Under the pieces are notes generated by a model. That model saw nothing but the letters and a program-made list of their open reading frames with translations, searched no databases and was not told where the DNA came from. The position numbers and the translations under genes were made by a program. Shown piece after piece: positions 24,579 through 36,743 of a stretch of DNA of 64,000 nt. Each line of letters starts with the position of its first letter. Positions within the stretch are counted from its first letter, which is position 1. This DNA comes from Magnolia sinica (taxonomy: Eukaryota > Streptophyta > Magnoliopsida > Magnoliales > Magnoliaceae), in contig NC_080573.1 of NCBI RefSeq assembly GCF_029962835.1, positions 37,689,001 to 37,753,000 of the forward strand. The letters run 5' to 3'.

Positions 24579-25937
24579 GTTGCACATATGCAACTAAATC
24601 AGCAATATTTAATCCTCACCAGCATGCATTAGCATCAGTAGTTCTACAGTGGTAATATATCAACTTAATTTCCATTCCTGGAAAGTCCAAAAAAGGCAGA
24701 TTTAACGGAAAATTTCAGGCCAATAAATTAATGAACCTTGGTAGCTCATTTTAAGTTGTTTTTAAATGAATTGACACGAACTTGGCAATCTGCGTATAGT
24801 TCCCAAACTTTGCAGATCATGATCATGCCGTTTGCTTCATCCTTTATAAGCAGTTCTAATCTCACAACCATACCATCCACAAGACCGTGGCAGCTGCACT
24901 GGCATACTAGTGGCTGAGTTGACAACATTAATTGCGCTGTCAACAAGAAAGTCCAGGCTAGACCCAAAGTAAAATGTCTTCTCCACTAATAACAATAAAC
25001 AGGCACTTTTCTAAGCCCACATGCAGTCCTACAAGGGGTCATATACACCTTGTCAACTATGAAATCCAAACCATACATAAGTTGTCTCCACCATGTAGAT
25101 GGAGGGCATCCTAGTTATATGTTGAGCCTTACGACAGAAGTTGACCCTTGCGACAACATATAAATGAAGCGATAAAGATATAAATGTTCAAGATTAATTT
25201 AAGGTTTCGAGAACTTACATCCACCTCTCTTACCGTCAAGTAGTCCTGATGAAAATGCATCTACACTACAAGAAGGGAGGAAAAAAAAATTGTGGCTGCA
25301 CTGATATGGTCTAGTATGAATGGCTGCCTACATACCCAATGTTTGGCAGATTCGGATCAAGCCACTACATAGTTCTTAATATTTAAGATAGAACATTTTA
25401 CGCATAAGCAAAGAAAAAATCAAAACAAATCATGATAGAAATATGTGTACCTTCTGTTACATATAAGAAGATGAAAAGCTGAAACAAATCACAACATAAA
25501 TCTTTGTAGATTAGTCAAGCAAAACTACTAAATAATTCAAGAACATAGCAATGGAATCCCACTACAAATATGTAAAGAGTTGTATTTTTAGGATTCTTAG
25601 CAGATTCCTTATGAGTACCTGTATATACAAAAAAGGCAATACATGATCATTTAAGCATGAGCCGAAAAATGTCAGAAACCGAGAGCTCTTATGAGATTTT
25701 TGCAGCTGATATCTTTTTAGCATTTTTTATTGTGGTTTCTGGCATCACATGAGCTACTTTCTAAAAATAAAGTGGAGAAAATTATGGGTCTGCTAATCAG
25801 GTAAGCTATTATCAGTACCATCAGGCAATTGATGTGTGTGCGTGTGTTACGTATGTGTGTATATGGAAAATAAAAATGGCATAGCTTCTCTAAAAACATC
25901 ATAGCTTCTCTAATCAATTAATTTTGTTTTTAGAAAT

Positions 25938-25943
<6 letters not shown>

Positions 25944-25982
<39 letters not shown>
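25944..25982. repeat. (GA)n microsatellite
   Basis: A clean GA dinucleotide run of about 19 repeats inside CACTA element A. Confidence 0.95.
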
Positions 25983-25985
<3 letters not shown>

Positions 25986-26603
25986 CTCCAATTAGCTCAA
26001 TCCATAGCTGTCACAACATACAAAACAAAATAACAAAAAGAAATTAGTTAATATTTACAATCTTATATAAGTTTTATTGTATATGAAAAAAAAAAAATCT
26101 TACCAAACAACAACAATCAGGCCAACAAATACTTGTTCCAACCGCATCCCCAATTGTTCTGTATCATCCATAGGGTCTCATCAAAGTCTCTTCACGTACA
26201 ATTGCCACCTGAATATAATACTTCCCAAAAACCATTTCTAAGTGGGAACCCGCCTACTTTTGTGAGCAGATCCTTACTCAAGACAATTCCTCTAGCAACA
26301 GTAACCTCACGGATACTAGTAAGAAGAACTTCGATTACGTCCTATAAATAAAATTTACTATTTAACACAATACATTGCATCATTTGTATACCACATCTAA
26401 TTAAGAACACAATAATCTCAAAACATAATAAAAGAACTATTCGATTTGTGTGAAAATTTACCCCGGTACTACTGCAAGTCGTAGTCTTTCCTTTTTTCAC
26501 TAAGTGTCCATACAAATGATAAGTCAATGTCAATCATCATATACCTACTAAACTCTATATAATATAGGGCATAATACACATGTAAATATATGCATATATA
26601 TCA

Positions 26604-27343
26604 TATAATTACTTGGCTTGATGATGAGGCCGGTTGGTTTGGGTTGAGATTAGCTGAATTATCTAATACTGTGGATTTCAGATTAGTCCTAGAGGATATC
26701 AGTTGCACCACGAATTCTTTAAAAGATGAAAATTCCAATTTTAGGGATGAAACTTTCGATTTTAGGGATAAAACTTCCGATTTTATGGATGATACTTCAA
26801 TCTGCAATCCCTCATATTCTTCATTTCTACTCTGAGCAGCGGAGGCAATCCTTTGTTGGCTACGTGTTCTTCCCCACAAATCAGTCGGAGTGGGGCCTAA
26901 CCCATAAGTGCGGACTCAGCCATGTCGATTTTCAGTTCACCTTTCCAATCCTTCAATTTTCTACCAATTGATTGTAACACCTACTTCTTTGCATCCGCAT
27001 CAAACTCAAACTTGGACTGCATCACATGTTAAAACCAGACAATCACATAATGAACAAAAAATGAAATAATTAATGAAAAAAGAAAGCATTGTCACCATTA
27101 CCATAACAAGTCCCAACATATCATCCCTCTTCTCATTTGGCATTGCCCTCCAATCAGTAAATGTAAGGGGTGCATATTCCCCATTGCTTGCTATAGTCCC
27201 TAGGAAGTTTGTCAACTTGTTAACATTGTCACCAATGGGTTGTCCTTTAGTGTTGATGGGAATATGAATATGTTGTCCTTCACGCATCTTCCAAACTTCA
27301 AGGCATCGTGTGTGGCCTCTCTTTTTTATCGCACTTTGTGAAT
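26604..27343 (-). pseudogene. CACTA TNPA-type protein (Transposase_24-like), decayed
   Basis: Two minus-strand exons match the accessory protein of plant CACTA elements (Ptta/En/Spm family). Exon 1 (27,343-27,102) follows an acceptor TTTTAACAG and reads KKRGHTRCLEVWKMREGQ, then GQPIGDNVNKLTNFLGTIA, then NGEYAPLTFTDWRAMP, ending at a donor GTAATGG. Exon 2 starts at 27,016 after GTGATGCAG with KFEFDADAKK, then VLQSIGRKLKDWKGELK. It continues with PTPTDLWGRTRSQQRIASAA and a coiled-coil of heptads (IEVSSIKSEVLSLKSKVSS) before a stop near 26,604. The protein is known to bind subterminal repeats and assist TNPD. The tryptophan codon after DADAKK is TAG, the KTRYFD segment is missing after GELK, and a frame change lies before the PTPTDLW part. 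The gene is therefore dead. It lies in the middle of CACTA element A and reads away from its right end. Confidence 0.8.
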
Positions 27344-28009
27344 CTGTTAAAACAATTACATTAATATGGATACTGTATAGTTCCTTAGCATAAAAACACA
27401 CCATATCTATGTATGACCACATAGAAATCCTCAAATGGGTAACTAATTATCTAACTTACAAATCACAATCACAAGTCACAATTATAAACTAACAAGTCAC
27501 AATAATAATTTAAGAAAAAAAATGTAATACATATAAAGCATACTGCCCAAATTTGTATTTTCCTATTGTGACTCACATGAGCACTGGATTTGCAAAAATT
27601 TTGATACGACCTTGCAATATAAGTCAACTCAATAAACATACAAAGCATACATCATATGGTTATCAAGATTAGCAACTTCATTCTCATATATAACAACTCT
27701 GAATAAACTGTAAATGCTAAGATTGTCTATAGATAATTAGCATAACCCAATATCACTCACTTGTGGAGAAGAAGAAATACACCACACAAGACAAACATGA
27801 CCACGACAAGGATCCAACCAATGACCACCAAGCTACAGCAAGTAGGAATCAGGCATTGGGTCAGATAACTAATGACAATAAAACATGAATGTTATGAAAA
27901 ATTGCTGCAACCAAAACTTTGACCCCTCTCCAACCTTTAGCAAAACCCTCCTTTCAATATTTAATAATTATAATTTAAAGGCATTTAAGATTGTTAAAAG
28001 GAATTGACA

Positions 28010-28395
28010 TATGTATGTACAATGTGTACATGTATGTATGTGTAAAACACCATTCTTCACAGAACCCAGTTTCCTGTTTTTCCTTTGGAATATATATACA
28101 TGATGTGTACATATATGTATGAGTAAAACACTATTCTACACAAAACTAGTTTCCTGTTTTGCTTTGGACATGTAACTATGAGTGATATGTACATGTATGT
28201 ATGTGTAAAACATCATTATTCACCAAACCCAGTTTCCTATTTTTGTTTTTGACATGTATGTATGTATGTGTGATGTGTATGCATACGTATGGGTTATAAT
28301 ACACCATTCTTGACAAGACCCTGTTTCCTGCATTGCTTTCACATTTATGTATATATGATGGGTACATATATGTAACTATAAACTCCATTCTTCAG
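28010..28395. repeat. Minisatellite, 82-88 bp period, five units
   Basis: Five units carry GTAAAACACCATTCTTCAC-like text followed by ACCCAGTTTCCTGTTTT and then a TGTACATGTATGTATG-like stretch. Unit marks lie near 28,042, 28,123, 28,205, 28,294 and 28,380. It is inside CACTA element A and non-coding. Confidence 0.78.
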
Positions 28396-30130
28396 CCAAT
28401 TTTGTTGTTTTTACTTTTGGTATGTATGTGTATGTGTACATATATTGTATATATTGACTAGAGTTTGTATATGGGTACTTGTATTTTGAGCTGATTGATT
28501 CCTGTGGTTCTCATTTTTCTACTGTTTGGATTTTTTTTCCCTCTTTAAATTTCCGTTTCTTTTGCTTTTCGTTTTTCTTTTATGGTTGTTAATTTGAAGC
28601 TTCATGTTGTTGATAGCTTCCTTGTATATCTTTTGTGTGTGTATGCTTGGTTATTTTATTGGATTCTTTTTTGGTGTTTTTTCTCCCTTCATTTTTCCCT
28701 TTTCCATTTGTTTGCCTTGATTGGTGCTTTTCTTGAATATCCCCTTCTTGTGGGTTGTGTTTGATTATTTAATTGGATTCTTAGAAATGATTTTATATAT
28801 ATATAGTTTTAGTTTTTTTCCCAATTCTTAGAAATTGATGCCTTTCCATTTGTTTTAAAATAAAAAATAAAAAAATCCATTTCTTTCTCTCTCTCTCTCT
28901 CATTGGATTGGGCTGGAATTAGTAATTTCATTTTCTATGTTTTCTTTTCTCTTGCTGATACTATTGATTTTTGTGAATTCTCATAAAGAAGAAAAGATTT
29001 TTTTTTAAAAAGAAGATAAATGTGAGGGGTGTATGACAATCCTAACCCTCAATTGATGGCCTTCAAATAGTGTAATCATGTATAATCATGGATAAAAAAT
29101 ATTAAAATAAAAGGCTAAAATACTGATTTTATTGATTTATAATATAAGCTTAGCACAATCAACAAATAAACATAAATAAGTAGAGGAATAATTAAAAGAT
29201 AAATACATGCAAATGCCTGTAAGGACAAACTCGAGATTTGAGCTGTGAATCAGGTTGGATCCATTTGTGAAGATCACCTGGGATAAAAGTTAGGTAGGTT
29301 CATTCATCTGGTAGCCACACGCACAAAAACAATTATCTGTTTAAAATAATCAGCAATCTTACATGTGTGGCCCATCTAATGAATGGATCAGCCTGATGCT
29401 CTTACCTTTTTGTACAGCTATGATGTCCCCATATGCATTTGTGCTGCATTTAAATGTTTGTGTGGACTGTGGAGAGGTATTCGGTCTCTGATTCAAGCCC
29501 AGCTTACCTATTCAAAAACTTTTTGCCGATTTGGATTTTTCATGGAACTCTGTCCAGCACCTCATATCCCTGTTTGGCAGCAACAACCATGTCAAATTTG
29601 TTTCACAGTTGTTCTCTTAAAAGAAAAGAAAAGAAAAGAAAAGAAAAGAAAAAACTGTGTGACTTGTTACTGTCGTTGAAATGTTTACAAACATCAGGGT
29701 GCATTACCTATAATGGACATGGGATGAAGGAGTTCGTTCATCAAAGGACTTCGGATTATCTTAGTAAGGAGGAACTAGCATGTGCATGAGATGACGGTGA
29801 GGCAAACACTTGGTAAGAGTCATTTCCATTTTGTCAATGGCCTTTTCTCTTTGAAACATTTTTGTTGAGTTTTTAGAATTCTTGTTTAATTTCTGTTGAG
29901 TTCCATGCCTTAAAAAAATTTCAATTTTTAGAGAAGAATTCTCATTTGATCACTCAATTACCATACAGTTATAATGATACCAAGACTATCAAACACTGCT
30001 ATTGTCTGTATCTACCATAAGAGGAACATCACAAACTGGTGGATATTTGATCACTCAATTACCATAACAGCCAATATTTTGTACTATGTTTGGATAGTGT
30101 GCTTCCAATTATATAAATGAATAACTGCAG

Positions 30131-30132
<2 letters not shown>

Positions 30133-30186
<54 letters not shown>
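30133..30186. repeat. (AT)n microsatellite
   Basis: A run of about 26 AT dinucleotides inside CACTA element A, directly upstream of the open stretch at 30,187-30,473. Confidence 0.95.
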
Positions 30187-30190
<4 letters not shown>

Positions 30191-30473
30191 GCAAAGGACA
30201 AGATCAATTTTTTATCATGCTCGTTTCAACATCCCATGGATGACAGCAAAATCTCCAACTGAAATTTCAAGTCCCTTGTGCAACTTTAACCAAATGGTGT
30301 TTGACAGCCCTGCGAGGTTAACATGTGATGAAACTCAAGAACTTGAGGGCTCCACAAATAAAAGCTTGAAGTGTTTGCATGGGGTTGTGAATCATACAGG
30401 AATTGAATCTATGAATTTGCGAATTATAGCCATTCGGCCATGGATGCTTAACAGGCAGCATCATACATCATGA
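30187..30473 (+). other. Open stretch of about 95 codons, unrecognised
   Basis: After the (AT)n run an open frame continues for about 95 codons to a stop at 30,471. It includes FNIPWMTAKSPTEISSPL and LKCLHGVVNHTGIESMNL. Composition looks more protein-like than its surroundings, but I recognise no family and see no clear splice sites. It runs against the direction of the TNPA-type gene. It could be a captured exon or chance. Confidence 0.2.
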
Positions 30474-31177
30474 ATAATCAAATTCCAATTGAAATGAAAT
30501 CTTTAGGAGGAGCCAATGAAACATCATAAATTCAAATCCTTGATCTTCACATTGAGAGAGATTGAGAATTCCCACTATTTCTTAGAAACTGTAGAGACAT
30601 CAAACCTCTAAACTACAATTCATTTTTTTTTCCTAAAGAACATGGTACTCATCTTTCTTTGGCTAGTTTCTACATCTTTAGCCTACCAAAAGCAGCAAGC
30701 AGGAGAGTTCCAAACGAAGTAGGAAACAGGAAAAGACATTAATGACCTTAGAGAAATCACAGCGGTTTGAAGCAAGAGTGGCATCATCCCAAGTAGAAAA
30801 CCTGTGCAATTATATTCCATAATGAAAAGGAAAGCTAAGATGCTACACCCCAACATCATAATTGCAAATTTGAAATTTTGAGTAAACCTAATTATTGAAA
30901 CTAAATCAAATAGGATAGAGAATCCTATATAGCAATTAAGAGAGGAGAAACGGAACCTGAGATTCAAATCTTAGCTTGCTGATGCACCAGGCTTCACCTT
31001 CTCTCTCAGGAACTGCTGTATATATTCACGTTTCCAGTTTTTAATTCTGCAAAATCAAATACAGAAACCCTCAGTGCACAGAAAATAGCCTCAAGTTGGA
31101 AATCACAGCAAGAAAATGCATCTACAGAAGATCCAGTACAGAAAACAGAAAAATTAGGGCAGAGATGGGAAAATCAC

Positions 31178-31552
31178 CTGCTTATGATAGAATCGAAGGA
31201 AGATCGAGATCTCACAGAAAGCGAGTGAAAGAGAGCTAGTGTTTTTTTTTTTTTTTTTGTTTTTTACCAACTCCTCCGATCTCCGCCGTGGAGATGAAGG
31301 AACACTTAAAACTTCAAAGAGTAAGAGGAGAGAGAGCGGAGAGGGAGAGGAAGAGGGAGAGGCAGAGGGAGAGGGAGAGCGCGCAAGAGGGAGAGGGCCG
31401 GAGAGGCAGAGAGAAGGAGGGAGATGGAGAGGGAGAGCACGTGAGAGTGAGAGGGAGAGGGAGAGAGAGAGAGGGAGAAGGAGAGCGTGCGATAGGGAGA
31501 GCGAGAGGCAGTGGAGAGGGAGAGGGAGAGACAGAGAGAGGGAGATACAGTG
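31178..31552 (-). other. GA/CT-rich leader-like exon near right end of CACTA A
   Basis: On the minus strand a CT-rich zone (31,552-31,318) leads to TCATAAGCAG followed by a donor-like GTGATTT (intron from 31,177). The same plan, a GA/CT-rich zone with a splice donor within about 400 bases of the TIR, occurs in CACTA element B. A non-coding first exon of the element transcript is a reasonable reading. The frames through the GA zone on both strands are simple-repeat artefacts. Confidence 0.4.
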
Positions 31553-31673
31553 CAAATAGATAGGCTTTATGTTTTTTTTTTAATAGAAAGGGACCCTTCA
31601 CCCGCAGCCATTAAAATGAGCTAAGGGCAAAGGGTAAGCCCATCAGTCGGCTAAGCCCTATTTTGTTGTAGTG

Positions 31674-31940
31674 ACCATGGTGAGGCCCACCTGAGATGTA
31701 GACCCCTTTTCCAAAGTGACCTTTAAGGAACGCGCTACTCTGCCAACATTTAATGGCATTAATCACTACCTAAGATTACATATTAGATTCTAGACCAAAA
31801 TGTCACTACATCAAAATCATGATTTTGCACCTCACAGAAAAAAAGGCTCCAAAGAAAATTAAGTTGTATTGTGACAGGATTAAAATGAGATTAAAAAATC
31901 GACATTTTCTCTGTCTCAAATAGTTAGAATAAGGATTTTG

Positions 31941-32019
<79 letters not shown>

Positions 32020-32214
32020 AAAATGTTTAAAAGATTTTAAGATTTTGAAAAAAAAATATTGATTTAAAAAAAACACCGAGATTTTGACAAAAAATTATCA
32101 TTTTGAAAAAGTAAATTGAAAAGTTGAAGAAAAATGGTGCTTTTAAAAAAGAAAAAATTGCATCTTGAAATTTATTTACAAGGTCATTACCACGGGGATG
32201 AAGTGAAAAAAAAT

Positions 32215-32303
<89 letters not shown>

Positions 32304-33283
32304 TTTTATATTATTATTATTATTATATATTTCTTTCTTTTTTGTATTGTGAAAACAAAATTGAAAATTTTGATAACAAAAATGATATTTTATTAAAAAT
32401 TTTGAAAAAGAGATTAAAAAATGGATATTTTGACAGAAAAATTGACATTTTGAAAAGGAAAATTTAGTGACATTTTTTTTATAATGATTAAAAAATGAGA
32501 TTTAAAAAACACTAAGGTTTTGATAAAAATTTAACATTTTGAAAAATAAACTTGATAAGTTTTAAAAAATTGTGATTTTGAAAAAAGAAAAAGGCTCAAA
32601 TGTTTGACAAAATTTGAGATTTTTAAAAATTTTGATATAAAAAGGTGAGACTTTGAAAATTTCTTTTTTGAAAAGTTTTAAAAAATTGTGATTTTAAAAA
32701 ACAAAGTTATAAACTTTGAAAAAAAAATAACAATGTTTGAGAAATTTTGAGATTTTGAAAAGAATTGAGATTAAAAAAAATTAAAAAATTAAAAAAAAAA
32801 AAAAACTGAGATGTTGAAAAACTGATATTATAGTCAAATATAATAGAAATGTAATTACAAGAATAACTTATAATGATAGGATTGATCAAATTCTCTGATC
32901 AGGCTATTACTAAAGTTGATTTCAATGGTCATATATGTTTGGAATGTGCTAATTAGGATATATGTTTGGGTCCAATCTAACATGAAACGAAGTAGATCCA
33001 TCCAAAACACTTTTCAAATGGGTATAATTAGTTTGTCTAGATATAACGAATTTTAGGAACACGAATGATATATATATATATATATAATACATCAATTTGG
33101 CTCAGTTATTTGTCATTATTTCTATTAGTATGGCTCACTTGTGATTTAGAACTTCACAATTTTTGGGATCACTTCCTAAAATAAGACGGTAAAACATATG
33201 GACAACGTGAATTTACAAAAATATATCATGGTAGGCCTCTACGGTTACATAACACCCACTTACAGAGAGTGGATTAGGTGTGG
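31674..33283. repeat. Low-complexity AT-rich zone with (AT)n and GATTTTGAAAA repeats
   Basis: Long (AT)n runs lie at about 31,944-32,017 and 32,219-32,301. Between 32,020 and 32,820 short degenerate units of the type GAGATTTTGAAAAA repeat with many A runs. No gene is seen. From 33,140 to 33,280 the text returns to MITE-core motifs. Confidence 0.7.
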
Positions 33284-33702
33284 CTTCGACCTCACACAAC
33301 ACAGTGCGGCCTTGACTGTGGGGCCCACCTTTATGATGTGTTGTATATCCATGCTGTCCATCTGTTTCTCCAACCCAATTTTGGGTAGAGTATTAAAAAT
33401 TGTGTAGACTTAAATCTTAAGTGCACCACACCACCGGAAATAGTGGTAATATAATGCTCACCATTAAAAATTACAAAGGGCCCCTTGCAGGGTTTAAGTA
33501 GCATTTATTTGCAATCCTAACATGTTGATAATGTCAAGAAGATCTGGATGAAGGGAAATTACAAAGATTAAATTGATCCAAAATTTTTGTACCCTGCAAG
33601 AAGCTTTTAATGGTTATTCATCACCGTTTGATTGGTATGCCCTACTTAAGATTTGGATCTTTTTATGATTTAGAATCACATCCTAAAATATTATAAAAAT
33701 AT
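33284..33702. mobile_element. Palindromic MITE piece, interrupted by the foldback element
   Basis: The superfamily core is present (GACTGTGGGGCCCACCTTTA, ATGCTGTCCATCTG, CACCACACCACCGGAAATAG). It stops at CCTAAAATATTATAAAAATAT. In other copies that text is followed by an ATGGACGGC-type segment, and this resumes at 38,632 beyond the foldback element. The foldback element therefore inserted here. Confidence 0.6.
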
Positions 33703-33849
33703 GAGTGCGGATCCTCTGTTCCCGGAGGCAGGAACTCCCTGCCTCCAACGTTTTCATTGGTCAACGTCACTATAAGTGCCACGTCATTAGATTTTTTAAA
33801 TATATTAAAAAAGGTACAATTAATAAGAAGTATAACGGAGATGTTAAAC

Positions 33850-34366
33850 CGAAGTGGTTTGCGAGTATGGTAAGCGTACTGAGTAAAGTCTTTGGAGCCC
33901 ACCGGCATTCGTGCATTGTATCAACTCCATCCATCTCTTTTATCATCTAATTTTAGGGTTTTACAACAAAAATTAATCATATCCAAAGATCAAGTGGACC
34001 ATACCACCTGAAATAGTGTGAATTGAATTCTACCGTTGAAAAGTTGTTGGGGGCCCACAAAAGTTTTATATCAAGATGATATTTGTTTTTTCCATTCATC
34101 CATGTCTTTGTGATCTTATGACCAGTTTGGATGAAATATAAACATCATTGGGGGCTTAGAAACATTTCAATGGTGAAAATCAATACTTCCGTACTATGTC
34201 CTTTGGTATGGTCTACTTGAGCTTTTAATATACTTCAGTTTTCGGCTCAACTCCTAAAATGATTTGAAAAAACGGATGGACGGCATGGATAAACCACATG
34301 AATTCACAGTGGGCCCAATAAAGTTTACTCAGTACGATAAGACTCGATACGCAATCCGATTTCATG
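33850..34366 (+). mobile_element. Family 1 palindromic MITE in left foldback arm
   Basis: It carries GTACTGAGTAAAGTCTTTGG near the left end and AGTTTACTCAGTACGATAAG and ACGCAATCCGATTTC near the right. It is the arm copy of the MITE family at 19,927. Its partner in the right arm lies at 37,946-38,472, inverted. Confidence 0.7.
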
Positions 34367-34377
34367 TGTTTAACGGG

Positions 34378-34919
34378 GACGCGGATTTCCTGCCAAAGCC
34401 TTTTGCAGTAAGATCCTGCTCAAGGATTCCGGATGGGCACACTACGACGTTTGTGATAAATCCAACCCGTTCATCCATTTTAAGATATCATTTTAGGACA
34501 TAATACCAAAACTAAGGTGTATACAAAACTCAAATGGGCCACACGAGAGGAAACAATGGGGATTTAGTGTCTACCGTTGAAATATGTATATGGCCATAAA
34601 AGTTTTGCATCGGTCTAATATTTTGGTTTTTTCACTTCATCCTAGTAAAAATGACCTTATAAACAGTTTCATCTTGATGACATATAAACATCAAGATGCC
34701 TAGGAAGGTTTCAACGGTATGAATTTCTTTCTCCACTGTTTCATCTTGTATGGCTCAGTTGAGTTTTTTATCATCTTAATTTTTGGTTACATGTCTTAAA
34801 ATAAGCTTTAAAAATGGATGAATGGATTAGAATTCTTATAAACATCACTATGGACCCCATCATGCATCCCAGCACTGGAACTTCATGTAAAAGGCTTTCC
34901 CCGTTGAATCCGCGTCCAC
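34378..34919. mobile_element. Palindromic MITE with GGACGCGGATT termini
   Basis: The left end GGACGCGGATTTCCTGCC is mirrored by AATCCGCGTCCA at the right. Both ends carry an AAGCCTTTT-type motif next to them, and the core is that of the superfamily. The left part belongs to the foldback arm; the right-arm counterpart is truncated near 37,800. A lone end of the same family lies at about 39,205-39,310. Confidence 0.6.
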
Positions 34920-34930
34920 GGTTTCCATTG

Positions 34931-35452
34931 GAAACGGACTGGCTACTCCCCTACCACTCGGTGCTATGTGGGCCCACCATGATGTATGTGTTTCATCCAT
35001 GCCGTCCATTTATTTTTCTAGATCATTTTATGGTCTGAGACCAAAAATGAGGTATAACCCAATCTCAAGTGGACCACATTACATGAAACAGTGTTGAATG
35101 AACGTTGACCATTAAAAACTTTTTGGGGGCCATAAAAGTTTTAGATTAAGCTGATCTTTGTTTTTTTCTTTCATCTAGGTCTTTATGACCAAACCAATAG
35201 ATTGGATGTCAAATAAACAGTACGGTGGGCCTTAGGAGGACTTTAATGATGGATATCTAATCACCATTATTTTCCTGTGCTGTGGTCCATATGAGATTTA
35301 TATCCCTTTCATTTTTTGGATCAACCCCTAAAATTATACGTAAAAATAGATTAATGGAGTGGATGAAACACATACATCATGGTGGGGCCCACAGAGTACC
35401 GACCACCACCACCACCGAGCAAGTGGTAGGGGGAGTATCCAATCCGCTTTCA
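34931..35452. mobile_element. Palindromic MITE, family 2, 9-bp TSD
   Basis: Ends carry GGACTGGCTACTCCCC (left) and GGGGGAGTATCCAATCC (right), both next to a CACCGAG/CTCGGTG-type palindrome and the GTGGGGCCCAC core. Flanks are TTTCCATTG (34,922-34,930) and TTTCCATTT (35,453-35,461), a 9-bp duplication with one mismatch. Confidence 0.72.
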
Positions 35453-36730
35453 TTTCCATTTGGGATTCGGTGCCACATTGAGCAGTGAGACTTACTACTG
35501 AAGTGATGTCAACTATTTATACGGGTCCCACTATAATGTATGTTTTGTATCCACACCGTCCATTCATTTGGAGAGATCATTTTAGGGCATGAGCCAAAGA
35601 ATGAATCAGATCCAAAACTCGAGTGGACCCCACCACAGAAAACAGTGGAGAGAGTCATGCCCACCATTTATTATGACTGAATCCAATTCAAACCTCGTCA
35701 CTTTGTCTACTGAACCTCGTCACTTTGTATTGCAACCCCGTCACTTTATCTATTGAACCCTGTCACTTTGTATTGTAACCTCGTCACTTTGTCTAGTGAA
35801 CCCCGTTACTTTGTACTGCAACTCCGTCACTTTGTACTGCAACATCGTCACTTTGTCTACTGTACCCCGTTACTTTGTGCTACAACCTCGTCACTTTGTC
35901 TACTGTACCCCATCACTTTGTGCTGCAATCTCGTCACTTTGTCTAGTGAACTTCGTCACTTTGTACTACAACCCCGTCACTTTGTTTACTGAACCCCGTC
36001 ACTTTGTACTGCAACCTCGTCACTTTGTCTACTGTACCCCGTCACTTTGTACTGCAATCCCGTCATTTTGTCTACTGAACCCTGTCACTTTGTACTGCAA
36101 CCTCGTCACTTTGTCTACTAAACCCCACCACTTTGTACTGCAATCCTATCACTTTGTCTACTAAACCCCGTCACTTTGTACTGCAACATCATCACTTTGT
36201 CTACTGTACCCCGTCACTTTGTGCTGCAAACCCGTCACTTTGTTTACAGTACTCTGTCATTTTGTGCTACAACCTTGTCACTTTGTCTACTGTAGCCCGT
36301 CACAGTGTGGATACAAAACATACATCATGGTGGGACCGACATAACTGCGTGACGTCACTTTAGTAGTGAGTCTCGCTACTCAACCTGTGCACTGAATCCC
36401 TAAATGAAAACTTAAATAAAAATCATAGTGAACGTTAAGTTAACATAGACATTAAAGAAGGGAAAACACAAATATCAGCTTGATGGAAAATTATTGTGAC
36501 CCTTTGAGGTTTTTAATGGCAGGCATAACTCTCTCCACTGTTTCTGTGTTGGGGTCCACTTGAGTTTTGGATCCAATTCATTTTATGGCTCATGCCCTAA
36601 AATGATCTCTCCAAATGGATGGACGGTGTGGATACAAAACATACATCATGGTGGGTCCCACATAACTAGGTGACATCACTTTAGTAGCAGTATTGCTACT
36701 TAATCTATGCGTTGAATCCTCAAATAGAAG
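35453..36730. mobile_element. Palindromic MITE family 4 carrying a minisatellite in its loop
   Basis: The left side reads GGGATTCGGTGCC, GAGACTTACTACTGAAGTGA and GGGTCCCAC. Two inverted right sides follow, near 36,340-36,415 and 36,640-36,730, each with CACTTTAGTAGTGAG- or CACTTTAGTAGCAG-type text and a GAATCC end. The space between the arms is filled by the minisatellite at 35,690-36,305. The second right side suggests a partial duplication. Confidence 0.55.
35690..36305 (+). repeat. Minisatellite of 21-bp units, about 28 copies
   Basis: Units of the type CCCGTCACTTTGTACTGCAA and CTCGTCACTTTGTCTACTGAA alternate, giving a 42-43-bp dimer. Most units are 21 bases, a multiple of three, and lack stops in some frames, so long open frames appear by repetition. 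They are not genes. The array sits in the loop of a nested MITE inside the foldback element. Confidence 0.93.
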
Positions 36731-36743
36731 GTAGCTGATTGCA

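Larger units (their letters stand above)
21837..31673 (-). mobile_element. Probable CACTA element A, 9.8 kb
   Basis: The left end carries CTACAAGAAAACTGG with CTTTACCGGCGG-type subterminal repeats (21,850-21,990). The right end is TTTTGTTGTAGTG (to 31,673), the inverse of CACTACAACAAAA. The left CACTA core has decayed to TTCTA, and the ends are only partly alike. The candidate 3-bp duplication (ACA/ACC) matches at two of three bases. Support for a single element comes from the decayed TNPA-type gene in between, which runs from right to left, and from a leader-like exon near the right end. No TNPD transposase is seen. It may instead be two fragments side by side. Confidence 0.55.

Noticed and set aside
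28020-28400. CRISPR-like array of regularly spaced repeats
   Set aside because: Repeat and spacer parts are both repeated, and the host is a plant nuclear genome; it is a minisatellite.
29383-29789. Two overlapping open frames of about 100 codons
   Set aside because: They overlap in different frames, run into an (AAAGA)n tract and contain a MITE-like piece; no domain is recognisable.
31154-31601. Leu-Ser-rich and Arg-Glu-rich open frames on both strands
   Set aside because: Translation of the GA/CT-rich leader-like zone of CACTA element A; both strands are open because the DNA is simple.
35753-36363. Long plus-strand open frames of up to 122 codons
   Set aside because: They arise from a 21-bp minisatellite whose unit is a multiple of three without stops; no start context, splice site or protein family supports a gene.
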